Shown here: positions 1 to 5,795 of the stretch, in pieces | Layout of the letters: every line of letters begins with the position of its first letter | Numbering within the stretch: position 1 is the stretch's first letter | Source: JABDNZ01 sp050049805 | GTDB lineage: Bacteria > Gemmatimonadota > Gemmatimonadetes > Longimicrobiales > Gaopeijiaceae | Length of the DNA: 11,727 nt | Direction: 5' to 3' | Assembly: GCA_050049805.1 (NCBI GenBank) | Contig: JASFVN010000124.1 | Location: 1-11,727 of the forward strand | The notes under the pieces: generated by a model | The model's database searches: none | What the model saw: the letters and a program-made list of their open reading frames with translations, nothing else | Told to the model about the DNA's origin: nothing | Program-made: the position numbers and the translations under genes

Positions 1-367
1 CGTCCATGCGGATGGAGTCGTCGTCCGCGTGGATCACCAAGGCATCCATCTGACGCCCGTCCCGGGTTTCCAGGCCCACCATCTCTCCAACCTTCGGGTC
101 GAATCCAGGTGGGAGGTTTTCACGCGGAGCCGTGAAGACGAGCTGGTCCACCCGGGATCCATAGGCTTCAGCCGAAGGAATGGTGACCGTTTTCTTTTCG
201 CCCACTTCCATACCCGACACGGCTTCATCGAAGCCCGGAACCACCTGGCCTTTTCCAAGCTGAAAAGTGAGAGGATCTCTTCCTTCGGAGGTATCGAACA
301 CCGACTTGTCATCCAGTCGACCGGTGTAATGGACATGCACGAGGTCACCACTCTTTGCCTGAGACAT
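1..367 (-). CDS. FKBP-type peptidyl-prolyl cis-trans isomerase, SlyD-like (3' end beyond the window)
   Basis: Only the first 122 residues are present; the gene runs off the left edge. It begins MSQAKSGDLVHVHYTGRLDD, the typical opening of small FKBP isomerases. The FKBP hallmarks GKGQVVPGFDEAVSGM and GEKKTVTIPSAEAYG follow. After that comes a segment (VDQLVFTAPRENLPPGF, then VGEMVGLETRDG) that matches the layout of the insert-in-flap chaperone domain of SlyD-type FKBPs. Such proteins catalyse proline isomerisation and act as cytosolic folding helpers. There is no signal peptide. The start is the ATG at 367; GAGAAAG just upstream is a modest ribosome-binding site. A hairpin at 390-420 separates it from the flotillin gene upstream, so it may be transcribed separately or by read-through. 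The family call is firm; the SlyD subtype is likely. Whether a metal-binding histidine-rich tail follows cannot be seen. Confidence 0.92.
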   Translation of the reverse strand, partial: MSQAKSGDLVHVHYTGRLDDKSVFDTSEGRDPLTFQLGKGQVVPGFDEAVSGMEVGEKKTVTIPSAEAYGSRVDQLVFTAPRENLPPGFDPKVGEMVGLETRDGRQMDALVIHADDDSIRMD

Positions 368-380
368 CTTTCTCTTTCAT

Positions 381-420
381 GAAAATGAGGCGGGCCGGAG
401 GAGCGGTTCCTCCAGCCCGC
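381..420 (-). terminator. Hairpin terminator after the flotillin gene
   Basis: Positions 390-402 and 408-420 form a 13-base-pair stem with a five-base loop. Read as minus-strand RNA every position pairs, including one U-G wobble. Read as plus-strand RNA that same position is a C-A mismatch, so the structure fits minus-strand transcription. The following bases (CTCATTTTC on the minus strand) give only a weak U-tract. It lies between the flotillin stop (480) and the FKBP start (367), so it could be a terminator or a partial attenuator. Confidence 0.6.
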
Positions 421-479
421 TGAGTCTTTGCCACGATCCCAGTCCGGCCTACCCTACACCGCGCGGCGAGAAAGGTTCG

Positions 480-1772
480 TCAATCCTGACCCTTCCTGAT
501 CCTCTTCGCCGCCCCTTGCAGCACCTCTTGAATGTCCACACCGACAGCTGAGGAGATGGCCTCCACGGTTCCCAAAGCCCCGTGAACTCTTTGGTTCACG
601 GCGTTGCTCACACCTTCCCCTCCGCCACCGTCCAGAACCACCACCCGGTCGATGTCGACACCCTGCACTGCGGACACGGAGGTTTCCAGGAGCTGAGGCA
701 GTTTCTCGGCCAGCAAGACTGCGAAGGCATCGTTTCCACCCTGCTTGACCTGGTCGTAGAGCATCCGCAGGGCCTCGGCGCTGGCCCGGCCCCGCTCCAG
801 GATCGGTGCCGCATCTCCCTCGGCTTTGACCTTGGCTGCTGTTCTCGCTGCGTTTGCAGGCTCAACGACGTCGGCCTGGAGGCGTAGCTTCTCACGCTCC
901 ACCCGGCGGCTTTCCAGGGATTTCTGAGCCTCTACCTCCGATTCCTGAGCCTTCACCAGGGCAGTCCGTTCCACGATCTGGGCCTCACGGTCGAGTTCCG
1001 CCCTTCTGACCCGAAGCTCGTTCTGGGCTTCGGCGATGGTGATGTCCGCTTCAGCCTCCTTCACCTCGGCGACCTGCCGGGCTTCCGCCTGGCGTTGCCG
1101 CGTCTCAGCTGCAGCATCGGCTTCGGCGATCTCCGCGTCCCGGACAGCCTCTGCCGCCCTCTTGCGGCCGATGGCATCCAGGTAGCCCCGCTCGTCGCTG
1201 ACGTTCTGGATCTTCAGCACGTCCAGGTGGAAACCCAGGGCCGCCAAATCTTCCCCGGCATCTTCGGCCAGGGCCGCCGCGAACCCCAGGCGGTCTTCGT
1301 TCACGGCTTCGGGGGTCAACGTTGCCAGCACACCGCGGAGGTTACCCATGAGGGTGTCCTTCGCCAGAGATCGAATCTCGTCCTCGGTCTTTCCCAGGAT
1401 CCTCTCGACGGCATTGTTGAAGACCGTTTCTGGTTCGGAGGCAATCTTGACGTTGGCGATGGCTTCGATGTTCAGCGGGATGTTCCCCTTGGAGAAGGCG
1501 TTGGACACCGAGATCTCGATGGGGAAGGTCTCGAGGGAAGTGTACTGCACGGTTTCGATGATGGGCACCCGAAGCGTCCGGCCTCCGATAACCGACCGGT
1601 ATCCGACGGTCTCTCCACTCAACAGCTTTCTCTTTCTGCCGGTCAGGACCGCTGCCATGTTCGGGGGCACGATGACGATGAGGGACTTGATGGTCATGAC
1701 GACCACAACCACGGCAACAAGGAGAGCGAAAGCCAAAGCTACCGCGCCGGCCGCCAAATCTTGGGTTCCCAT
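480..1772 (-). CDS. Flotillin-like SPFH-domain membrane protein
   Basis: This 430-residue protein has one N-terminal membrane segment (about residues 9-37). An SPFH/band-7 domain follows (about 38-200; note VPIIETVQYTSLETFPIEI and FHLDVLKIQNVSDERGYLDA). A long Ala/Glu/Arg-rich coiled coil covers about 203-335 and includes the flotillin-type stretch VVEPANAARTAAKVKAEGDA. The C-terminal tail contains DGGGGEG (381-387). Length and order fit bacterial flotillins of the FloT/YqiK type, which oligomerise at the inner membrane and organise microdomains. The start is the ATG at 1772, with GGAGG five bases upstream. It lies 85 bases downstream of the NfeD-like gene on the same strand; the YuaF-YuaG pair of Bacillus is the same combination. 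The hairpin at 390-420 follows it. The family is certain; the cargo or partner in this organism is unknown. Confidence 0.93.
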   Translation of the reverse strand: MGTQDLAAGAVALAFALLVAVVVVVMTIKSLIVIVPPNMAAVLTGRKRKLLSGETVGYRSVIGGRTLRVPIIETVQYTSLETFPIEISVSNAFSKGNIPLNIEAIANVKIASEPETVFNNAVERILGKTEDEIRSLAKDTLMGNLRGVLATLTPEAVNEDRLGFAAALAEDAGEDLAALGFHLDVLKIQNVSDERGYLDAIGRKRAAEAVRDAEIAEADAAAETRQRQAEARQVAEVKEAEADITIAEAQNELRVRRAELDREAQIVERTALVKAQESEVEAQKSLESRRVEREKLRLQADVVEPANAARTAAKVKAEGDAAPILERGRASAEALRMLYDQVKQGGNDAFAVLLAEKLPQLLETSVSAVQGVDIDRVVVLDGGGGEGVSNAVNQRVHGALGTVEAISSAVGVDIQEVLQGAAKRIRKGQD

Positions 1773-1857
1773 TTAAGCCTCCAAAGTGTTTTCGTACTGG
1801 ATCTTGATATGATCGGGCAGCTTGACCGGGGCCCTCGGTACAGCCGCCTACCATTCT

Positions 1858-2613
1858 TTACGGATTGAGTAGCATGTCTTCATCAACCGGCGCTACCCGT
1901 GCAACCCCTCTCTCCATCTCCACGATGAAAACCTCTTTCCACGAAGCCGGATCCCCCTGGGCGGATGGGTGAGGAAGAGCCCGGATCCCGAATCGCTTCC
2001 CGCCTCGCTCCACTACGATCTGGCCGGGGATTCCAGGCCGAAGAGGAAGGGTGACCCGGCCCAGGAGCCCGGCATAGGAAGTCTCGGAGAGAACCATCCC
2101 GGATTCCGATTTCTTCACATAGCCAAAAGCGGCGTTGACGATCGCCCCGGAGGAGAGTCCTCCGAGAACCGCGAACCCAACTGTGAGAATTGGACTCCCG
2201 CTCCACAGATAGGTCAAGAGAGTGCCGACCGATCCGAAACCGAAGAGGGAGTAGAAAAGGGTTCGGATCGAGAAGATCTTCGCAGCCAAGTGTCCGGCGT
2301 CGGCGTCCAGTTGAGCATGGGTAGCATCCACGTCCAGGCCCCCGGCGTCCATGTCCAGCCCCCCTGCGTCCATCTCCAACCCACCAGCATCCATGTCGAA
2401 GCCACCGGCATCCATGTCGAAGCCACCGGCGTCCAGCTCCAACCCACCGGCGTCCATATCCAGCCCCCCCGCGTCCAGTTCCAGGTGGCCGTCGAAGCCA
2501 CCCAGATCGGTATCCATGTCCACATCCCCATGGCCGCCGAACAGGTCTCCCAACACCGACATCGCCAGGAAACCACCGCCAAGGATCAGGGAAAAGACAT
2601 AAAGAGACACCAT
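1858..2613 (-). CDS. NfeD/YuaF-like membrane protein with acidic heptad repeat
   Basis: This 251-residue membrane protein is encoded immediately upstream of the flotillin. Residues about 4-22 form a first membrane segment. Residues 23-46 are Asp/Gly-rich. Residues 47-95 are seven tandem copies of a seven-residue unit with consensus D-A-G-G-[LF]-[DE]-[MLV]. Two further hydrophobic segments follow (about 116-138 and 139-166). The C-terminal part (about 177-246, starting SYAGLLGRVTLPLRPG) looks like the small OB-fold beta-barrel of NfeD-type proteins. Known NfeD/YuaF/YqiJ proteins are membrane partners of flotillins, and acidic stretches after the first helix occur in some relatives. The start is the ATG at 2613, with GAGGAAG seven to eight bases upstream. 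No promoter could be fixed in the 248 bases upstream. Membership of the NfeD-like group is inferred from topology, the barrel and the operon partner. Confidence 0.82.
   Translation of the reverse strand: MVSLYVFSLILGGGFLAMSVLGDLFGGHGDVDMDTDLGGFDGHLELDAGGLDMDAGGLELDAGGFDMDAGGFDMDAGGLEMDAGGLDMDAGGLDVDATHAQLDADAGHLAAKIFSIRTLFYSLFGFGSVGTLLTYLWSGSPILTVGFAVLGGLSSGAIVNAAFGYVKKSESGMVLSETSYAGLLGRVTLPLRPGIPGQIVVERGGKRFGIRALPHPSAQGDPASWKEVFIVEMERGVARVAPVDEDMLLNP
2329..2475 (-). repeat. Tandem 21-bp repeat, seven copies, in frame within the NfeD-like gene
   Basis: Seven consecutive 21-base units encode residues 47-95 (DAGG followed by LDM, LEL, FDM, FDM, LEM, LDM and LDV). The period is an exact multiple of three, so copy-number change would keep the frame. 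Units three and four (around 2390-2435) are almost identical over the whole unit, with catgtcgaagccaccggc repeated back to back. This suggests a recent duplication by slippage. The other units differ at synonymous and conservative sites. Confidence 0.95.
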
Positions 2614-2643
2614 CTGGCTTCCTCACATGAAGGAGGTCCGATC

Positions 2644-2700
2644 ATGAACGCCCACGACCGCGAAGAGCAGCCCTTCTTCCGAATTACGGTATGGGAATGA
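2644..2700 (+). CDS. Possible 18-residue ORF with a strong ribosome-binding site (doubtful)
   Basis: AAGGAGGT lies six bases before an ATG that opens an 18-codon frame (MNAHDREEQPFFRITVWE, stop TGA at 2698-2700). It sits on the plus strand, divergent from and upstream of the NfeD-like gene. No plus-strand gene follows until 3393 and I see no promoter. The Shine-Dalgarno match is as good as any in the window, but one such match by chance is quite possible. I list it because it would otherwise be missed, not because I believe it is established. Confidence 0.15.
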   Translation: MNAHDREEQPFFRITVWE

Positions 2701-2807
2701 GTGAGCTTCACTGCAAAATGGGATCAAAGGGGCCAGTGCGACAGGAAAATTGTATGGGCTCGGAATGGCCTGAGGGAACCGGAAGAGAATCGGAGAGCAG
2801 AGGAAAT

Positions 2808-2839
2808 AAAAAAAGGGCTCGGGGAAACCCCGAGCCCTT
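2808..2839 (-). terminator. Intrinsic terminator of the 78-residue protein gene
   Basis: A perfect ten-base-pair GC-rich stem (2815-2824 with 2828-2837) with a three-base loop is followed, on the minus strand, by seven consecutive T residues (2814 down to 2808) and then ATTT. The stem starts about 25 bases after the stop codon at 2862. This is a textbook rho-independent terminator for minus-strand transcription arriving from the right. It insulates the NfeD-flotillin operon. Confidence 0.92.
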
Positions 2840-2861
2840 GGCATCCTGGCGGTGGTCGCAG

Positions 2862-3098
2862 TCAGATCTTTGCCGACTCTCGCGCCTCTTTAGCTTTTCT
2901 GACCTTGTACTTCAGGATCGCCATCTGCGTCCGGCCCTGAACGGTGTGGGGCGCGATGCGGCCGCAGACGCCGATTCCATCCTTGGGCACGCACAGCCCG
3001 TGGCACCAAAGAGCATGGCTCTTGGTCAACGGACACCCAAGGACGGTATACTCGGGCACCCCCCGCCGATCACGCTTGACAATGCGCCGCTTAGCCAT
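2862..3098 (-). CDS. Small basic four-cysteine protein, unknown function (78 aa)
   Basis: This 78-residue protein begins MAKRRIVKRDRRGVPEYTVL and ends VRKAKEARESAKI. Both ends are strongly basic. The centre holds Cys22, Cys32, Cys36 and Cys45, with a CHGLC motif at 32-36 and His29, His33 and His51 nearby. The spacing could bind a metal such as zinc, but it matches no family I can name. Four points argue that it is real: AAGGA about eight bases before the ATG at 3098, the strong terminator right after its stop, the isolated single-gene unit, and the cysteine pattern. The frame stays open far upstream. The in-frame ATG at 3125 lacks a ribosome-binding site, and further extension would run through the palindromic region and antisense to the sulfatase, so I reject longer starts. 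The basic ends make nucleic-acid binding a guess only. Confidence 0.75.
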   Translation of the reverse strand: MAKRRIVKRDRRGVPEYTVLGCPLTKSHALWCHGLCVPKDGIGVCGRIAPHTVQGRTQMAILKYKVRKAKEARESAKI

Positions 3099-3136
3099 CT
3101 CTTCGTCCTTCTTTCCCTTAACCATACTAAGTAGTT

Positions 3137-3163
3137 GAGAACTGTTCTCGTTATTGATAATAA
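3137..3163. promoter_or_regulatory. Two adjacent palindromes upstream of the 78-residue protein gene
   Basis: GAGAACTGTTCTC (3137-3149) is a perfect six-base inverted repeat around one T. One base later, TTATTGATAATAA (3151-3163) is a perfect five-base inverted repeat around GAT. They lie about 40-65 bases upstream of the ATG at 3098, where an operator overlapping a promoter would sit. The region is locally AT-rich compared with its surroundings. No known operator consensus (LexA, Fur, Fnr) fits well. I could not place a convincing -35/-10 pair. Confidence 0.4.
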
Positions 3164-3392
3164 CCAATTTCGGACCCATGGCCATGCCCTGCACTCCGTT
3201 TCCGGTCCGTTGCTCCATTTCCAGGTGGGAGTCTGAAGAAAGACCTGGTTGCCTGGCGCCCTCTCGGGCCAGATCATGTCCCACAAGGGGAAGAACGGGC
3301 ACCGGCAGTTTACGCAGACCAGGGTCTCCAGCGAGGCCCAGTGAGATTCCTGGAACAAGGTCCCGCGCCCCTTCTACGAAGGAGGACGAGTC
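3164..3392. other. Intergenic region upstream of the sulfatase
   Basis: This is the rest of the 294-base gap between the divergent 78-residue protein gene and the sulfatase gene. Apart from the palindromes at 3137-3163 and the sulfatase ribosome-binding site just before 3393, I see no coding frame with a start and Shine-Dalgarno, no terminator and no clear promoter hexamers. It probably contains the sulfatase promoter and a long 5' leader. Confidence 0.5.
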
Positions 3393-4889
3393 ATGTTGCG
3401 CCTGGTGGTGGTGACGCTGTTCCTTGCTGCCCTTTTTGCCTGCTCTCCCCCGACATTGGAGGAGACCGACGACGCCACCACCTACTCGGTGGACCCCCAT
3501 CACCGCCCCAACATCATTGTGATCGTGGTGGACGACCTTCGCTGGGACGAACTTGGGATCACGGGTCACCCCTTTCTTGAAACTCCGAACATCGATGAAC
3601 TCGCCCGAGGTGGGGCTCTCTTCTCCAACGCATTCCACTCGGTGCCCCTCTGTTCTCCCAACCGGGCTTGCATCCTTACCGGGCAGTACCCCTCCCGCCA
3701 CGGGATCATCGACAACGTCGCTCGGGACCGGATGAGCCACCGACTGGAAACCTTCCCTCAGGCCCTGCAGGTAACAGGGTACGAGACGGCCTTTCTCGGA
3801 AAGTGGCATATGGGCAACGACCCGACTCCCCGTCCCGGTTTCGACTACTGGGTAGCGATCCCCGGACAGGGTCGAACCATGAATCCGGAGCTTTTCGAAG
3901 GTGGGCGGATTCACGAGGTGCCAGGATATATCACTGATGTTCTCACGGATCGGGCTGTGGACTTCATCAGGGCGGAGCGGTCCCAGCCTTTCTTCATCTA
4001 TATCGGTCACAAGGCTATCCACCCCGATGCGGTGCAGTTGGACGATGGCTCTGTAGACCTCTCCGTCCCCCGGGGCTATGTGCCAGCGCCCAGGCACCGG
4101 GGCCGCTACGAGGAGATGACCTTTCCCCGGAGGGCCAACAACATCACCTCGATGTCGGAGCTCGACGGAAAACCGGCTCTCCAGCATGCCCTGACGAAAA
4201 AGTACTCACCGGAAATCGTCGCCGAGTTCGGGGAGGAGGAGCTGGATCCTGGCAGCAGCGATGAGACCATACGCCGGCGAGCCGAAATGCTCCTGGCCGT
4301 TGATGAGGGGCTTGGGCGGATCGTGACTACCCTCCGGGAGGAGGGAGTTCTCGATGACACATTCATCCTTTTCACCAGTGACAACGGCTTCTTCTATGGA
4401 GAACACGGGCTCTCCCTGGAGCGGAGGATGCCTTACGAGGAGTCCATTCGCACGCCCTTGGTTATTCGATTTCCTCCCCTCATCGAACCCAACCTGAAGG
4501 TGGATGACCTGGTGGCTTCGGTGGATATCGCGCCGACGGTTCTGGAGGTGGCAGGAGCTCCCGTCGGCGATCACATCCAGGGGCAGTCCTTCCTTCCCAG
4601 TCTCATGGGTTCCAGCGCTGGCACCAGAGCCTCGGTCTTTGTGGAATTTTTCACCTACGAGAACCCGTTTCCCTGGCTCTTGGATATGGACTACCGGGCG
4701 ATTCGAACAGATCGATACAAATACATCCACTGGATCCAGTTTCCCGAGTGGGGTGAGTTGTACGATCTGCAGGAGGATCCTCTCGAGCTAAAGAACCTTT
4801 TGGGAGAGCCGGGCATGGAGGACGTGGAAGTGGAGCTGAAGGAGGAACTCAGGAGATCGGCCCTTAACGCCATGGGATTGTCGGGCTGA
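3393..4889 (+). CDS. Lipoprotein sulfatase (alkaline-phosphatase superfamily, Cys-type formylglycine)
   Basis: This 498-residue protein begins with a lipoprotein signal (hydrophobic core 4-16, lipobox L14-F15-A16-C17), so it should be an exported lipid-anchored enzyme. The mature part opens with NIIVIVVDDLRWDELG; Asp47 and Asp48 are the expected metal ligands. CSPNR at 87-91, continuing to LTGQYPSRHG, is the sulfatase signature, with Cys87 as the residue oxidised to formylglycine. GKWHMG (136-141) supplies the conserved Lys137 and His139. HKAIHP (206-211) and TSDNG (328-332) complete the metal and sulfate site. The C-terminal part has the typical YDLQEDPLELKNLL ending. It therefore hydrolyses sulfate esters, perhaps on polysaccharides, but the substrate cannot be read from sequence. 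AAGGAGGA lies seven bases before the ATG. No formylglycine-generating enzyme is encoded in the window. It is convergent with the nitrilase-family gene, 20 bases away. Confidence 0.95.
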   Translation: MLRLVVVTLFLAALFACSPPTLEETDDATTYSVDPHHRPNIIVIVVDDLRWDELGITGHPFLETPNIDELARGGALFSNAFHSVPLCSPNRACILTGQYPSRHGIIDNVARDRMSHRLETFPQALQVTGYETAFLGKWHMGNDPTPRPGFDYWVAIPGQGRTMNPELFEGGRIHEVPGYITDVLTDRAVDFIRAERSQPFFIYIGHKAIHPDAVQLDDGSVDLSVPRGYVPAPRHRGRYEEMTFPRRANNITSMSELDGKPALQHALTKKYSPEIVAEFGEEELDPGSSDETIRRRAEMLLAVDEGLGRIVTTLREEGVLDDTFILFTSDNGFFYGEHGLSLERRMPYEESIRTPLVIRFPPLIEPNLKVDDLVASVDIAPTVLEVAGAPVGDHIQGQSFLPSLMGSSAGTRASVFVEFFTYENPFPWLLDMDYRAIRTDRYKYIHWIQFPEWGELYDLQEDPLELKNLLGEPGMEDVEVELKEELRRSALNAMGLSG

Positions 4890-4909
4890 GGGTCCTGAGC
4901 CCGCCCACG

Positions 4910-5740
4910 TCAATCGCCCGGGTCCAGGGCTTTCCAGGCCCGGGCATAGAGCCCCGGATAGGTCTTCAAGTACCCAGGGTAGTCTTTCCGAGCTGCTTCC
5001 AAAACCGGACGACTCAAGGTCACTAGGCTCATGCGGTCCGTGGTCTCGAGAAGAACCTCAGAGGTGGGGCTGATGGCGATGGAGGGGCCGCCGATGAGCC
5101 CGTCCGGCGTAGGGGCCGGCCGGTTCGAGGACACCACGTAACAGCCACTGGTGACAGCGTTGGCGCGGAGCACGAGCTTCCAGCGTTCATACGTCTGAGG
5201 CGGCGTGCACCGAGGCACCAAAACCAACTCGGCCCCCATGGCGCCCAGTAGCTGGAAGCCCGTGGTCCGATTCACATCCGAACAGACCTGAAATCCGATC
5301 TTCATGGGCAGACCCGAGACCACGGTTGGAGGCTCGTGACCCGGCTCGTAGTGGCTGGTTTCCCAGAACCCTTCCTCCGACGGCAGGTGCACCTTCCTAT
5401 ATCGGGCCAAGCACGATCCCGACCCGTCATAGAGAAGGGCGGTGTTGTGCCTCACCCCCGTATCCGGGTCTTTGATGATGGCCCCTCCCAGAACCGCCAC
5501 TCCCGACTCGGAGGCCGCCGCGGAGAAGGCCCTCTGTCTGGGTCCATCCACATCCTCCGCATCGGCTTCCAGGGGAGCCTTCGTGGCAGGAGACCAGGGA
5601 TTGAGGGGAATCTCGGGGAGAACGGCCAGTTCGGCGCCGAGGAGCTTCGCCTCATCCAGAACTCCCGGGAGGAGATCCCAGGCGGGGGGGTCAGGGAATA
5701 CTTCAGTGACGATGGCGAGGGAAAAGGTGTCTCGACGCAT
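4910..5740 (-). CDS. Carbon-nitrogen hydrolase (nitrilase superfamily amidase)
   Basis: This 276-residue cytosolic protein of usual length for the superfamily carries the complete catalytic triad in order. Glu43 lies in AVLPEIPLNPW, Lys116 in RYRKVHLPSEEGFWE, and Cys153 in KIGFQVCSDVNRTTGF. GGAIIKDPDTGVRHNTALLY and the C-terminal PSIAISPTSEVLLET also fit the alpha-beta-beta-alpha fold. Such enzymes cleave amides, N-carbamoyl compounds or, rarely, nitriles. The Asp-Val-Asn-Arg after the cysteine and PRCTPPQTYERW suggest an amidase or carbamoylase, but the substrate is not determined. The start is the ATG at 5740; no good Shine-Dalgarno precedes it, but no alternative in-frame start lies nearby upstream. 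It is 55 bases downstream of the 302-residue protein gene on the same strand, probably one transcript. Confidence 0.93.
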   Translation of the reverse strand: MRRDTFSLAIVTEVFPDPPAWDLLPGVLDEAKLLGAELAVLPEIPLNPWSPATKAPLEADAEDVDGPRQRAFSAAASESGVAVLGGAIIKDPDTGVRHNTALLYDGSGSCLARYRKVHLPSEEGFWETSHYEPGHEPPTVVSGLPMKIGFQVCSDVNRTTGFQLLGAMGAELVLVPRCTPPQTYERWKLVLRANAVTSGCYVVSSNRPAPTPDGLIGGPSIAISPTSEVLLETTDRMSLVTLSRPVLEAARKDYPGYLKTYPGLYARAWKALDPGD

Positions 5741-5795
5741 GCTGGACCATTGAGGAGGAAAAAATGACGACGAAAAACCGAAGGCTGACGCGGAT

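Noticed and set aside
1095..1868. Long plus-strand frame opposite the flotillin gene
   Set aside because: It is a shadow of the high-GC flotillin reading frame; composition is Gly/Asp/His-rich with no recognisable domain, and no Shine-Dalgarno precedes it.
3151..3170. Resemblance of the AT-rich palindrome to a Fur box (GATAAT)
   Set aside because: Only one GATAAT hexamer is present and the required array of repeats is absent; the gene next to it gives no link to iron.
3099..4187. Upstream extension of the minus-strand frame of the 78-residue protein to 441 codons
   Set aside because: The extension is antisense to the sulfatase and crosses the palindromic promoter-like region. Its translation has no domain, and the internal ATG at 3098 has the good ribosome-binding site.
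4883..4902. Inverted repeat over the sulfatase stop (GGGCTGAGGG with TCCTGAGCCC) as a bidirectional terminator
   Set aside because: The arms contain a G-G mismatch, the loop can form only by opening the inner pairs, and neither strand has a U-tract. It could slow polymerase but I cannot support a terminator.
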